From Staphylococcus sp. NAM3COL9 (GTDB lineage: Bacteria > Bacillota > Bacilli > Staphylococcales > Staphylococcaceae): a stretch of DNA of 64,000 nucleotides. The notes beneath the pieces were generated by a model. The model saw nothing but the letters and a program-made list of their open reading frames with translations, ran no database searches and was not told the DNA's origin. The stretch spans positions 1 to 64,000 of the forward strand of contig NZ_LGPC01000006.1 in NCBI RefSeq assembly GCF_001431205.1, given 5' to 3'. Both the position numbers and the translations under genes were made by a program. Every line of letters starts with the position of its first letter. Positions within the stretch are counted from its first letter, which is position 1. Below, piece after piece: positions 20,753 to 30,044 of this stretch.

Positions 20753-21604
20753 TTATATTTGTTGTTGCAAGATATAAACAGGTCTACCTTCTAATAAAGT
20801 TTCACCTACTTCGTTATAATGACACTGTTGATATAATTTTTGAGCTACTTCATTATTGTCGTTGACCGCCAGACAAATTTCATCAATATTCGGAAAATGG
20901 TGATGTATATACTCTGGTAATGCTTGAATAATTTGTTTTCCATAACCACGTCCTCGATAGTGTGCGTCTACACTAAAAGACCTAAAAAACATCGCATTTT
21001 CATTTAATGAATAAGGTGCTACACCTGCACCTTCATGCAGTGTAAAAAAACCTATACATTGTTGCCCCTGGTTGTATACGAGTACAGGATGACGTTCCGA
21101 GTCGCGTTGCGCTAGTTCAATGTTCACTTTTGGTGTTTTAGTAAATTGATGGTCTCCTGGCTTAATAGTGATCTGTTCAATATCTGATACCAGTTCTGCA
21201 CTATATGGAATCATACATATATTCTCTAATTGTTCATTGACCCAAGTCACTACTGCAGGGGCAATCTTTTTATACTCTAGCTTATGTATCCATTTTATAT
21301 CTGTGATTTCTTGGTCAGTTTCAACATTAGACCAATCTATTTGTTCTGTTGTATAAAAACAATTCAGTTCTGTCTGTTCATTGTGCTGTGGATAAGCATC
21401 TCCAATAACTGTATCCATATAAATGAGCGAGTTTTCCGGTACATCAACTTGCAGTTCTTCTTTCAACTCTCTTTGTAATGCTTGTTTATAAGTTTCACCA
21501 TCATCTATTTTACCGCCTGGAAAATAATATTTTTCTCTATTTCTAGCTTGTACTAGTAGTAATTCGTCATTTTCTTCAACAACTAAACAAACACATTTAA
21601 TCAT
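20753..21604 (-). CDS. Nudix hydrolase-GNAT acetyltransferase fusion
   Basis: Two enzyme domains in one 283-residue chain. Residues about 1-130 are a Nudix hydrolase with a complete Nudix box: G at GGKIDDGET, then REL and EEL. Residues about 140-283 are a GNAT acetyltransferase with the acetyl-CoA loop YRGRGYGKQII and a C-terminal AVNDNNEVAQKLYQQCHY. I place the start at the ATG at 21604, preceded by GGAGTG; the frame is open 37 codons further but has no ribosome site there. Substrates unknown. The fusion may repair or modify a small nucleotide-linked metabolite, but that is only a guess. Confidence 0.8.
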   Translation of the reverse strand: MIKCVCLVVEENDELLLVQARNREKYYFPGGKIDDGETYKQALQRELKEELQVDVPENSLIYMDTVIGDAYPQHNEQTELNCFYTTEQIDWSNVETDQEITDIKWIHKLEYKKIAPAVVTWVNEQLENICMIPYSAELVSDIEQITIKPGDHQFTKTPKVNIELAQRDSERHPVLVYNQGQQCIGFFTLHEGAGVAPYSLNENAMFFRSFSVDAHYRGRGYGKQIIQALPEYIHHHFPNIDEICLAVNDNNEVAQKLYQQCHYNEVGETLLEGRPVYILQQQI

Positions 21605-21775
21605 AACTACGCACTCCAAACGTATTTCATTTTTTATTTTATATAGAAATAATCGTACCATTTTCAAACTAACAGCGCTTATGTTATCATATTTTATTAT
21701 TCGAGAACATCTCATTTAGAGAAACATCACAGTATTGAAAATATATTCACTTTCAAAATGGAGGATACAATAAGA

Positions 21776-22045
21776 ATGGCTAAAAAACCAAAAATCAATC
21801 GCATTTCTAATACAATTAATTTTGTAGGTATTACCGTAGAAGGCTTCAACTGGTATGCCTATCAATCAAAAAACAAAAAATTACTTTACGCTAGCATGGC
21901 GATCACCAGCGCAGGTGCCGTACTTGATTTTTATACAGCATTAAAATCACCACGTAAACTCGTTAAAGTTTTTTCAACATTCACAGCAGCTAGCACATTA
22001 TTCACGACTATTAAACGTGTACAATCTATACGTAAAGAAGCATAA
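21776..22045 (+). CDS. conserved small basic protein, unknown function
   Basis: 89 residues from the ATG at 21776, preceded by GGAGG; an ATG six codons earlier contains that ribosome site and is unlikely to be used. The protein is lysine-rich with two moderately hydrophobic stretches (about 15-30 and 42-75) that could be membrane-associated. It is followed by a good terminator, so it is a single-gene unit. I do not recognise a family. Confidence 0.65.
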   Translation: MAKKPKINRISNTINFVGITVEGFNWYAYQSKNKKLLYASMAITSAGAVLDFYTALKSPRKLVKVFSTFTAASTLFTTIKRVQSIRKEA

Positions 22046-22100
22046 TCTATCATTTTCTGTAGTAAAAACCGTTTCACAACTAATTACTATAAAATTAATC

Positions 22101-22139
22101 TGCCGACAGGGATACTCACTCTGTTGGCAATTTTTCTAT
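22101..22139 (+). terminator. terminator of the small basic protein gene
   Basis: TGCCGACAG (22101-22109) pairs with CTGTTGGCA (22121-22129, one G-U pair), followed by ATTTTTCTATTT. Confidence 0.8.
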
Positions 22140-22151
22140 TTAAAACAACAT

Positions 22152-22198
22152 AAAAGTGCCTCTAACGTATCCTTTTTAAATACATCAGACGCACTTTT
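22152..22198 (-). terminator. terminator of the LysM-CHAP hydrolase gene
   Basis: Outer arms AAAAGTGC/GCACTTTT with a further imperfect stem inside, five bases past the stop codon on the minus strand. Confidence 0.7.
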
Positions 22199-22202
22199 CA
22201 AA

Positions 22203-23162
22203 TTAATGAATATATTTATATGAACTTACTTGTGATGCAGGAATTGTTCTGTATGTTACAATACCCGGCGATGCACCGTAATTCATTTCTGAAATAGTAA
22301 TACTACCGTTAGAATTAATAGATTCTACAAATGCAACATGACCATAATAACCTTGGTCAGATTGTAAAATAGATCCCACTGTTGCCTTATGGTCAACTGT
22401 ATAACCATCAGCTGCGGCACCAGTATCCCAACTATTAGCATTCCACCAATATGTGCTAATGCCTTTACCAATTTGCGCACGTTTGTTAAATACGTGCCAT
22501 GTGCATTGGCCCCAGTCATACAAATTAGAATGATGGAATATCGGCGTGTTATAACCCGTAGAGCCAGATGAACCTGATCCGCCAGTTGCAGCCGTCCCTG
22601 AAACTTTCAACTTCTGTCCCGGATAAATATTAGTATTTGATAAACCATTTAAACTCATGATTTTTTGGTAAGTCGTGCCATATCTTACAGCGATTGCTGA
22701 TAATGAATCGCCTGATTTCACTGTATATGTCATTGTACTGCCACTGCTCGTCACACCTGATGAACTTGAACCACCAGTTGAAGCTGTTCCCGACATCTTC
22801 AACTTCTGTCCTGGATAAATGTTAGTACTTGATAAATTATTTAAACTCATGATTTTTTGGTAAGTCGTACCGTTTTTAGCAGCAATACCTGATAACGTAT
22901 CTCCAGATTTTACTGTATATGTTGATCCTGATGATGTATTTGTTGAACCAGAAACTTTCAATGTTTGGTTAGGAAAAATAACGTTAGACGTCAAATTATT
23001 CAACGATTTCAATTTTGAAATTGAAATATCATATTTATTCGCTATGGACCACAGGGAATCCCCGCTCTTAACTTTATAAGTTGTTGCAGCATCGGCATTT
23101 ACTGAAGTTACAGCCGCTATTGCGCTTGTCCCTATTACAGTTGCAATTATTTTTTTACGCAC
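22203..23162 (-). CDS. sle1: secreted LysM-CHAP peptidoglycan hydrolase (Sle1/Aaa-like)
   Basis: Cell-wall amidase of the Sle1/Aaa type, 319 residues. A signal peptide (1-24, cleavage near ADA) is followed by three LysM repeats (about 27-71, 81-124, 145-188) joined by Ser/Gly linkers, then a CHAP domain (about 205-319) with catalytic Cys220 in WGQCTWHVF and a histidine in YYGHVAFVE. Start is a GTG with GGGAGG nine bases away. In S. aureus this enzyme splits daughter cells and binds host matrix; the same wall role is likely here. Confidence 0.9.
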   Translation of the reverse strand: MRKKIIATVIGTSAIAAVTSVNADAATTYKVKSGDSLWSIANKYDISISKLKSLNNLTSNVIFPNQTLKVSGSTNTSSGSTYTVKSGDTLSGIAAKNGTTYQKIMSLNNLSSTNIYPGQKLKMSGTASTGGSSSSGVTSSGSTMTYTVKSGDSLSAIAVRYGTTYQKIMSLNGLSNTNIYPGQKLKVSGTAATGGSGSSGSTGYNTPIFHHSNLYDWGQCTWHVFNKRAQIGKGISTYWWNANSWDTGAAADGYTVDHKATVGSILQSDQGYYGHVAFVESINSNGSITISEMNYGASPGIVTYRTIPASQVSSYKYIH

Positions 23163-23260
23163 TTATGTAAACCTCCCAATATTTCTTTTTACATTTTATC
23201 ATTCATTGCTCACTATATTATTATACAACTTAAAGTTGCGCATGAGTATATTATTTATAT

Positions 23261-23303
23261 GACATTCATATTACAAAAAAGAATTACACGTAATATGAAT
23301 GTC
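23261..23303. repeat. 14-bp inverted repeat between the amidase and NAT genes
   Basis: GACATTCATATTAC and its exact complement GTAATATGAATGTC flank a 15-base loop, 20 bases past the N-acetyltransferase stop. No T-run follows on either strand, so it is at best an atypical terminator for the NAT gene, or a site in the promoter region of the wall hydrolase. Confidence 0.5.
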
Positions 23304-23322
23304 CCCATGCTTCCCTATTCAT

Positions 23323-24108
23323 TTAATGCTGTTCAAATGTTTTAATTCGAATATCATCTATCCCAAAGTAATCACTTAGTAATGTTTGATAATTATTTTG
23401 AGTTACTGGCATTTTTTGAACTTCCCCATTCTTTGCTATTGTTAAATGTGCATTAGATAATGTAACTCTGCCGTATGTTTTGGCTTTACTAACCAATAAT
23501 TTTTTAACAAAAATAGAGTCTGCATGATGCTGATTAAATTCAATTCCCGCCGCAAAGTCTTTGAGTGTTTTAGATGTATCAATTGCTCTATATTGTGTTT
23601 CCCAATTATCTTTTTTATACTTTTGCATTTCAATCGTGCCCGTATCAACATGTATAACTTGAAACGTACCATTTACATCGTTCACTTCATTTTGATTCTC
23701 AATAAGTGGCATTGCTTTCTTAGGTACATCCGCATAACCAACATCGACCAGATATTTATGATAATCCAAACGTACAATTAAAGCCATATGAGACCCTTCC
23801 ATTGCCCATCCTTCACCGGTATTAATAGTTGCAGAAATCATATAAACATCAAAACCCTTTCCCTTTAAAAAGCTATAAAACAATCTATTTTGTTCATAGC
23901 AAAAACCACCTCTGTGCTCTTGAATGATTTTATGAAGCATGGTTTCATCATCTAGTGCGATAGGTTGCTTATTTTGAACATTGATATTTTCAAATGGCAC
24001 ACAAAGTACATATTGGTGAATATAATAGTTCAACGTCTCTAAATCAGCTTTATTGTAATAATCGGAATTAATATTTAAGTACGCTTCCAATCGTTTAAAG
24101 TTTGTCAT
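23323..24108 (-). CDS. arylamine N-acetyltransferase
   Basis: NAT-family enzyme, 261 residues, that moves acetyl from acetyl-CoA to arylamines or hydrazines. The catalytic triad is visible: Cys70 in RGGFCYEQN, His107 in GSHMALIV and Asp122 in VDVGYADVP. Length is typical. It is a single gene divergent from ilvD. The physiological substrate is unknown in staphylococci. Confidence 0.92.
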   Translation of the reverse strand: MTNFKRLEAYLNINSDYYNKADLETLNYYIHQYVLCVPFENINVQNKQPIALDDETMLHKIIQEHRGGFCYEQNRLFYSFLKGKGFDVYMISATINTGEGWAMEGSHMALIVRLDYHKYLVDVGYADVPKKAMPLIENQNEVNDVNGTFQVIHVDTGTIEMQKYKKDNWETQYRAIDTSKTLKDFAAGIEFNQHHADSIFVKKLLVSKAKTYGRVTLSNAHLTIAKNGEVQKMPVTQNNYQTLLSDYFGIDDIRIKTFEQH

Positions 24109-24537
24109 TTACTATTACTCCTTTTAACACGATAGTCTATTACTTATACACTAATATTTTAGCCGACATAATACGCTTCAGACAAACAGACTGTTTTATG
24201 TAGTGAGTCAAATAATTTATGTCTTCATCTTAAAATGTTGTAGTTTCATAAATACTTAAGATTCACATTCTGCTTTCGTATAATAGATGTTATGATAATT
24301 TATATAAATCATTTTAATATTGACATGAAGGAAATATACCGATACTGTGTATATTCAATATCATTTTTCAATTTACTTAGCGTATATAGTATAATTTTTT
24401 AAAAAGTGCTCTACTAATAGCTCAGCAGCCTTATGTAGCGCAGTGATTTTAAATTCTTAATCATTTTATATTCTATGTAGATTACATTAAGAAATATATT
24501 AAATATATTTAGCTAACAAAACATTTGATTATTTTAA

Positions 24538-24552
24538 ATTTTCAGAGTATTC
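24538..24552 (+). promoter_or_regulatory. CodY-box-like site upstream of ilvD
   Basis: AATTTTCAGAGTATT matches the CodY consensus AATTTTCWGAAAATT at 13 of 15 positions and lies 34 bases before the ilvD start. CodY control of ilv genes is established in staphylococci. The rest of the 477-base gap 24109-24585 is AT-rich; I found no T-box, leader peptide or gene in it. Confidence 0.6.
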
Positions 24553-24585
24553 ATACAATATAGACTTATTAATGGGGGTAATTTT

Positions 24586-26286
24586 TTGACTAAAGAAACA
24601 GAACATACAGAAGAGAAAAAAGATTTGCGTATCCGCAGTAAAGTCATTAGTGAAGGTGTAAGTCGTACACCTAACCGTTCATATCTACGTGCACTTGGCT
24701 TTGAAGATGAAGATTTCAAAAAACCAATGATTGGTGTAGCAAGTACATGGAGTGAAGTAACACCATGTAACATGCATATTGATGGTTTAGCACGTGCATC
24801 TAAACAAGGTATTAGTGAAGCCGGCGCCTCACCACTTATTTTCAATACCATTACTGTCTCTGACGGTATTTCAATGGGCACAGATGGCATGCGTTTCTCA
24901 CTACCGAGTCGTGAAGTTATTGCTGATTCAATAGAATCTGTAGTAAGTGCAGAGAATTTAGATGGCGTTGTAGCTATTGGTGGTTGTGATAAGAATATGC
25001 CTGGTTGTATGATCGGCATTGCACGTCTTAATTTACCTGCTGTTTTCGTATTTGGTGGCACGATTATGCCAGGTAAATTAGATGGTAAAGACCTCGATGC
25101 AGTTTCAGCATTTGAAGGCGTAGGTCAGTACAATAACGGAGAAATCGAAAAAGAAGCATTACATAAAGTAGAATGTGCAGCATGTCCTGGAGCAGGCGCT
25201 TGTGGTGGTATGTTTACTGCAAACACTATGTCTTCAGCTATTGAAGCGATGGGGATGAGTTTACCTGGAAGTGCTTCACATCCAGCTGTATCGACAAATA
25301 AAATGAAAGATAGTAGAGCTGCCGGAAAAGCTGTTTATAAATTATTAGAACAAGATATTTATCCTAAAGACATCATGACAAAAGAAGCGTTTGAAAATGC
25401 AATCACAGTTGTTATGGCCTTAGGTGGTTCTACAAATGCTATTTTACATTTATTGGCTATTGCACATACGATTGAAGTAGATTTGACACTTGACGATTTT
25501 GAAAGAATTCGTAAACGCGTGCCACACATTGCTGACTTAAGACCAAGTGGTAAATACGTTATGGCACATCTTGATGAAGCAGGTGGTATCCCTGGAGTAA
25601 TGAAATTACTTTATGACAATGGCTTAATCCATGGCGACTGCTTAACAGTAACTGGTAAAACTGTTGCCGAAAACTTAGAAAATGAACCTGGCTTAACTGA
25701 TAATAAAGAAATTATTGATTTTGATAATCCTAAACATGCGACAGGACCACTTGTTATCTTAAAAGGTAACCTTGCACCAGAAGGCGCAGTTGCTAAAATT
25801 TCAGGTTTAAGCGTAACTTACATCAAAGGACCTGCACGCGTATTCGATTCTGAATCTAAAGCGACAAAAGCTATTCTTAATGACGATATTAAACCTGGTG
25901 ACGTCGTAATTATCCGTTATGCTGGTCCTAAAGGTGCACCTGGCATGCCTGAAATGTTATCCGCATCATCTATTTTAGTAGGTAAAGGATTAGGCGAATC
26001 TGTTGCTTTAGTCACAGATGGTCGTTTCTCAGGTGGTTCACATGGTCTCGTAATCGGACATGCTGCTCCCGAATCAATGGTAGGCGGACCAATGGCCTTA
26101 CTAGAAGAAAACGACACGGTTACTATCGATGCTGAAAATCTTGAAATAAGCTTTGATGTATCAGATGAAGAAGTTGAACGTCGTAGCCAACAATGGCAAG
26201 CACCACCATTAAAAGCTACACGAGGTACACTCGCAAAATATGCTAAACTCGTGTCTTCTGCTTCTAAAGGTGCTATTACAGACTAA
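24586..26286 (+). CDS. ilvD: dihydroxy-acid dehydratase
   Basis: Iron-sulfur dehydratase in valine, isoleucine and leucine synthesis. 566 residues; cluster cysteines are in [10 protein letters not shown] and [10 protein letters not shown], with the conserved [19 protein letters not shown] and a C-terminal GRFSGGSHG. Start is a TTG after GGGGGT. Unlike the usual staphylococcal ilvDBHC-leu order, this gene stands alone and is followed at once by a terminator, so it is either a relocated gene or a second copy. Confidence 0.95.
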   Translation: MTKETEHTEEKKDLRIRSKVISEGVSRTPNRSYLRALGFEDEDFKKPMIGVASTWSEVTPCNMHIDGLARASKQGISEAGASPLIFNTITVSDGISMGTDGMRFSLPSREVIADSIESVVSAENLDGVVAIGGCDKNMPGCMIGIARLNLPAVFVFGGTIMPGKLDGKDLDAVSAFEGVGQYNNGEIEKEALHKVECAACPGAGACGGMFTANTMSSAIEAMGMSLPGSASHPAVSTNKMKDSRAAGKAVYKLLEQDIYPKDIMTKEAFENAITVVMALGGSTNAILHLLAIAHTIEVDLTLDDFERIRKRVPHIADLRPSGKYVMAHLDEAGGIPGVMKLLYDNGLIHGDCLTVTGKTVAENLENEPGLTDNKEIIDFDNPKHATGPLVILKGNLAPEGAVAKISGLSVTYIKGPARVFDSESKATKAILNDDIKPGDVVIIRYAGPKGAPGMPEMLSASSILVGKGLGESVALVTDGRFSGGSHGLVIGHAAPESMVGGPMALLEENDTVTIDAENLEISFDVSDEEVERRSQQWQAPPLKATRGTLAKYAKLVSSASKGAITD

Positions 26287-26316
26287 TATATTAAAACATT
26301 TCCACCCACTTTAACT

Positions 26317-26363
26317 AAAGCATTATCATAATGAACTTTTACTGTTCTCTATGGTAATGCTTT
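26317..26363 (+). terminator. ilvD terminator
   Basis: AAAGCATTATCAT pairs with ATGGTAATGCTTT (one G-U), followed by TTCTTTTTG. Confidence 0.75.
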
Positions 26364-26538
26364 TTCTTTTTGAATGTTTTAAAAAAAGAATAGCCAAAAA
26401 CACTTTTGCATGCGTTATCGTTTTATTTTTTGAATGATTGTCACTTATGAATGATTTTTTACTATATAAGAAATTCCAAACAAAATTAAGCACAATTATA
26501 TTAAATTGAAGATAACAAATCAAAGCGAGGTGAGTTAT

Positions 26539-26595
26539 ATGAGCGTTATCATTGATATCGTCAAAAAAATTATCGGTTTATTCACTGGCAAATAA
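26539..26595 (+). CDS. phenol-soluble-modulin-like peptide (PSM-alpha type)
   Basis: An 18-codon ORF encodes MSVIIDIVKKIIGLFTGK. The peptide is amphipathic when drawn as a helix: I/V/L/F on one face and D, K, K, K on the other, net positive. It has the length range, N-formyl-methionine start and C-terminal FTGK ending seen in S. aureus PSM-alpha peptides. A clear GAGGTGA site lies seven bases before the ATG and the frame ends in TAA. No signal peptide, as expected for PSMs, which leave by the dedicated Pmt exporter. Function as a cytolysin or surfactant is inference. Confidence 0.7.
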   Translation: MSVIIDIVKKIIGLFTGK

Positions 26596-26611
26596 TTGCT
26601 AAAATTGATTT

Positions 26612-26800
26612 GAGAGCGCGCGAGACAGAAATCTAAATTTTTTAATAAGATTTCATCGTCCCGCCTCGGCAAAGCTGACTAGAAAATAGGCTACAAGAGC
26701 TGAAGCTCTTCGATAAGAACGCCTTGTCTTCATAAATGAAGTAGTAGTTCTTTAAAAGCTTGATATAAGCGCATTTTCAATTCAGCCAGTCACTGCCAAT
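26612..26800 (+). repeat. dispersed intergenic repeat, copy 1
   Basis: Noncoding segment sharing with 35870-35990 the core AATAAGATTTCAT..CCCGCCTC.GCAAAG..GACT and, further along, AGTCAGTCAC/CCAGTCACTG. It resembles the intergenic repeats common in staphylococcal genomes that begin GGGACAGAAATC. Copy 1 is longer and contains extra hairpin-forming sequence (GAGCTGAAGCTC). Confidence 0.6.
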
Positions 26801-26809
26801 GTAAAAAAT

Positions 26810-26841
26810 GAGTCTGAGACATGTAATTATGTCCCAGACTC
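26810..26841. terminator. bidirectional hairpin terminator
   Basis: GAGTCTGAGACAT pairs with ATGTCCCAGACTC (one mismatched pair) around a short loop; TCTTTTATT follows on the plus strand. It would end the PSM-like transcript and the repeat. Confidence 0.7.
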
Positions 26842-26907
26842 TCTTTTATTAGTAAAAATTTTTAATATACTTTGTTTTAAACAGGTGTATCTTATAACTA
26901 TTAAAAA

Positions 26908-26940
26908 AACCTTTCCGCTGAATTGATCTTCGGAAAGGTT
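26908..26940 (-). terminator. terminator of the NSS transporter gene
   Basis: AACCTTTCCG pairs with CGGAAAGGTT; seven T follow on the minus strand. Lies five bases past the stop. Confidence 0.85.
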
Positions 26941-26945
26941 AAACT

Positions 26946-28274
26946 TTATATGAATTGCACTACAAAGATCAAAATAATTACTACAGGTAAAATAAATTTA
27001 ATTAAGTAATACCAAGGTATAAATAATCTCATTTTATCTTTACCAAAATGTGCTTTCAAATCATTTTTATCTAATAGTTGACCAACAACTAGCGTTGTTC
27101 CTAATGCTCCCAATGGCATTAATATATTCGAAACTAAAAAGTCCATATTATCAAAAATAGTACCCGCTGCAAATTGTATATCGCTTAAACTTCCAAAAGA
27201 TAGTGTGGCGGGAATACTAATTATGAACACTAATATACTTACGTAAAATGCAACTGGTTTACGCTTTGAATTATCATTTTTTGTGAAGTTCGAAACGTTC
27301 AATTCTAATAGTGAAATTGAAGAAGTAAGTGCTGCAAATAAGAACAAGATTAAAAAGATTAGGTAAAACCCTTGTCCATATGCCATTTGATCAAATACCT
27401 TTGGTAATACTTTAAAAAGTAGCCCAGGCCCTTCTGTTGGACTGTAGCCGAATGCCGAAATCGCAGGAAATATAGCTAAACCTGCCAAAATTGAAACTAG
27501 TATATTCATCGCTACAATAGAAATTGCTGAAGTCTTAATAGTCATTTCTTTTGAAGCATAGCTCGCGTACGTAATCATGCCCGTTGTTCCTAAGGATAAT
27601 GTGAAGAAGGATTGGCCAAGTGCAAATAAAACACCCTCCATAGAAATATCTTCTAGGCGTGGTTGTAAAATATATTTTAGTCCTTCAAATGATCCTTCAA
27701 GTGTTAAAGATTTGATAACAATAACAATTAAAAAAATAAATAATAGTGGCATCATAAACTTAGAAGCTTTTTCTAAACCTTTTTCAACACCCATCATCAC
27801 AATAAACATCGTTAACAATATAAAGATGCCTTGCCCAGTAATCGTTAAGAAAGGATTACTAATAATAGATTCAAACTGTATATTTCCTAATTGATCACCA
27901 TTAAGAGTTAATATTTGAAGCGCAACATTAAATATATAAATGATAATCCAACCGCCTATCACACTATAAAACCCAAATAGTATGAATACAGCTAAATTAC
28001 CGTTCCATCCGATAACGTTCAACCATTTTTTCTTTGTTAGCTTTTCATAAATTACAGTTGTATAAGTCTTACCCATCTTACCAACAGTAAATTCCATCAT
28101 TAATAGAGGTAGTCCCACAACTATCGTAAATATTAAAAACATTAATAAAAATCCGCCCCCGCCATATACACCAGCCATATATGGAAATTTCCACATTGCT
28201 CCTAATCCTATAGCAGATCCAGCACTTGCTAAAATGAAGCCCGTCGATGACTTCCATTGTGATTGTTTACTCAT
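26946..28274 (-). CDS. sodium-dependent transporter, NSS/SNF family
   Basis: Neurotransmitter:sodium symporter (LeuT-fold), 442 residues with 11 or 12 membrane segments. The family's first-helix signature is SAIGLGAMWKFPYMAGVYGG, with the unwound glycine pair for sodium and substrate binding. Bacterial members carry amino acids such as leucine, tryptophan or tyrosine; the substrate cannot be read from sequence. It is divergent from the branched-chain amino acid carrier gene and close to ilvD, so an amino acid role is likely. Confidence 0.88.
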   Translation of the reverse strand: MSKQSQWKSSTGFILASAGSAIGLGAMWKFPYMAGVYGGGGFLLMFLIFTIVVGLPLLMMEFTVGKMGKTYTTVIYEKLTKKKWLNVIGWNGNLAVFILFGFYSVIGGWIIIYIFNVALQILTLNGDQLGNIQFESIISNPFLTITGQGIFILLTMFIVMMGVEKGLEKASKFMMPLLFIFLIVIVIKSLTLEGSFEGLKYILQPRLEDISMEGVLFALGQSFFTLSLGTTGMITYASYASKEMTIKTSAISIVAMNILVSILAGLAIFPAISAFGYSPTEGPGLLFKVLPKVFDQMAYGQGFYLIFLILFLFAALTSSISLLELNVSNFTKNDNSKRKPVAFYVSILVFIISIPATLSFGSLSDIQFAAGTIFDNMDFLVSNILMPLGALGTTLVVGQLLDKNDLKAHFGKDKMRLFIPWYYLIKFILPVVIILIFVVQFI

Positions 28275-28396
28275 AATTTTACATCCTTTGTATTTTACAA
28301 AACTTTATTGCGTTAAAGCGTTTTAGTAATATAGGAATTACTATAACATTTTTCAGTGATTGTCTCAATATAAATTTCATTAGATAGTGTGCACTA

Positions 28397-28440
28397 TGTA
28401 CCTTAAGACAAAACATGAAAGCGTTTTGTCTTAAGGTACA
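28397..28440. repeat. 18-bp perfect inverted repeat in a divergent intergenic region
   Basis: TGTACCTTAAGACAAAAC and its exact complement flank an 8-base loop. TTTTATG follows on the plus strand, like an intrinsic terminator, yet no gene ends here: the flanking genes diverge. The loop and right arm contain TGAAAGCGTTTTGT (28416-28429), 12 of 14 to a cre site. The rest of the 300-base gap 28275-28574 shows no gene. Confidence 0.7.
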
Positions 28441-28574
28441 TTTTATGACGTTTATAAAACACAATACTTTTAATATTGAAAATTATCTGACATCTTATTG
28501 AATTAATAAGTAATGTATGTTAAAGTTGCTTGTGTTTTGTGCAAGTAAATTTCCTTTAAATCGAGGTATTAGAA

Positions 28575-29879
28575 ATGAACAGACTCATCTTAATTTCTGG
28601 TCTAATGTTATTCTCATTTTTCTTTGGAGCCGGAAATTTAATATTTCCACCTATGTTAGGTTATACAGCTCAAGAAAACATGTGGATTTCTATGACTGGA
28701 TTCGCTATAACAGGCATCTTATTGCCTTATCTTACTGTAATCGTCGTAGCTTATATGAATGGCGGTGTTGAAAGTATCGGTAACAAAGTTCACCCTATTT
28801 TTGGGACAATCTTTGCTATCTTAATTTATTTATCTATCGGGGCATTATATGGTATCCCGCGTGCTGCAAACGTTGCATACGAAATTGGAACAAATCATGT
28901 TCTACCAGTACATAACCATTTTACATTAATCGTATTTTCAGTCATATTTTTCCTAGTTGTTTATTTTATCGCATTATATCCAAATCGTATTATAGATAAT
29001 TTAGGTAAATATCTAACACCAATTTTAATACTTATTATAGCTATTTTATGTATTTTAGTAATCATAAATCCAGAAGGTTCAATTGGCCAAGCAAGTGGTG
29101 ATTATGCACAAACTCCACTCGTATCAGGGGTTTTAGAGGGGTACTTCACGATGGACCTTGTGGCTGCGCTCGCCTTTTCTGTTGTGATCGTGCAAAGCTT
29201 CAAAATGAATGGCGTCACCGATCAAAAAACACTCGTTAAAAACGTAATTAAATCTGGTTTGATCTCTGCTATTTTACTATTAGTCATCTATTTTGCACTG
29301 GCTTATGTAGGTGCTACAACCACTCAAGCTGGCTTCAAAGATGGCACTGGAATCTTAACATTTAATTCGCTACGTGTATTTGGTTCATTCGGTAATCTAT
29401 TGTTTGGCGTCATCGTTATATTGGCTTGCTTAACTACTTGTGTCGGATTAGTAAATGCATGTGCGGCCTTTGCGATGAAAAAAATACCGAAAATATCATA
29501 TAAAATTTTCGTGCTTATCTTTTCATTATTAGGCTTTTTAGTTTCAACGTTAGGTTTAGAACTGATATTACAAATTGCAGTACCATTGTTAACGTTTATA
29601 TATCCAACATCCATAGTATTGGTGCTCATTTCATTAGTAAGTATTTTCATTCCATTTGAAATGAAATTTGCGTTTATCATCCCTACTATCGTGACTTTAA
29701 TTATTTCGGTATTACAGATACTCAATGATTTCAAATTATTCCAACCACTGAATGCGTTATATCAATTGTTACCACTCTCTGATATTCAATTAAGTTGGCT
29801 CATACCATTTATAATCTTGCTTATCGTTGGATTGATCATAGATTTTTTCTTAAAAAACAAACCAGCAAAATCGTTATAA
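28575..29879 (+). CDS. brnQ: branched-chain amino acid transporter
   Basis: LIVCS-family sodium-coupled importer of leucine, isoleucine and valine. 434 residues, about 12 membrane segments, with the family's opening LFSFFFGAGNLIFPPMLG and the internal GIPRAANVAYE. A GAGG site precedes the ATG by eight bases. Staphylococci carry several BrnQ paralogues with different preferences; which one this is cannot be told. It sits one transporter away from ilvD. Confidence 0.92.
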   Translation: MNRLILISGLMLFSFFFGAGNLIFPPMLGYTAQENMWISMTGFAITGILLPYLTVIVVAYMNGGVESIGNKVHPIFGTIFAILIYLSIGALYGIPRAANVAYEIGTNHVLPVHNHFTLIVFSVIFFLVVYFIALYPNRIIDNLGKYLTPILILIIAILCILVIINPEGSIGQASGDYAQTPLVSGVLEGYFTMDLVAALAFSVVIVQSFKMNGVTDQKTLVKNVIKSGLISAILLLVIYFALAYVGATTTQAGFKDGTGILTFNSLRVFGSFGNLLFGVIVILACLTTCVGLVNACAAFAMKKIPKISYKIFVLIFSLLGFLVSTLGLELILQIAVPLLTFIYPTSIVLVLISLVSIFIPFEMKFAFIIPTIVTLIISVLQILNDFKLFQPLNALYQLLPLSDIQLSWLIPFIILLIVGLIIDFFLKNKPAKSL

Positions 29880-30044
29880 ATCCATTGTGTTTCTATACAA
29901 GCGAACGGGATATAAATTTAATTTCCTTGTCTAGACTTTTCTTATTTCGCTGTATGATCGTTTGTCATGAGTAGTTTTACTAAAATGGAGATTAAGAAAA
30001 CAAATTTATTTTGGTTATATTTTTATAAGGGGATGGCATGTTGT

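Noticed and set aside
23270-23288. WalR-type direct repeat (ATTACA twice) upstream of the LysM-CHAP hydrolase
   Set aside because: The two hexamers are spaced by seven rather than five bases and are arms of the 14-bp inverted repeat.
24109-24585. T-box or leader-peptide attenuator upstream of ilvD
   Set aside because: No AGGGTGGTACCGCG-like sequence, no run of Ile/Val/Leu codons after a ribosome site and no terminator hairpin before ilvD; only a CodY-like box is supported.
24534-25061. 175-codon minus-strand ORF over the start of ilvD
   Set aside because: Shadow of ilvD; low-complexity Ser/Pro composition and no ribosome site.
28575-28575. CodY box before brnQ at AATATTGAAAATT (about 28470)
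   Set aside because: Only one half-site fits; six of eight positions in the other half mismatch.
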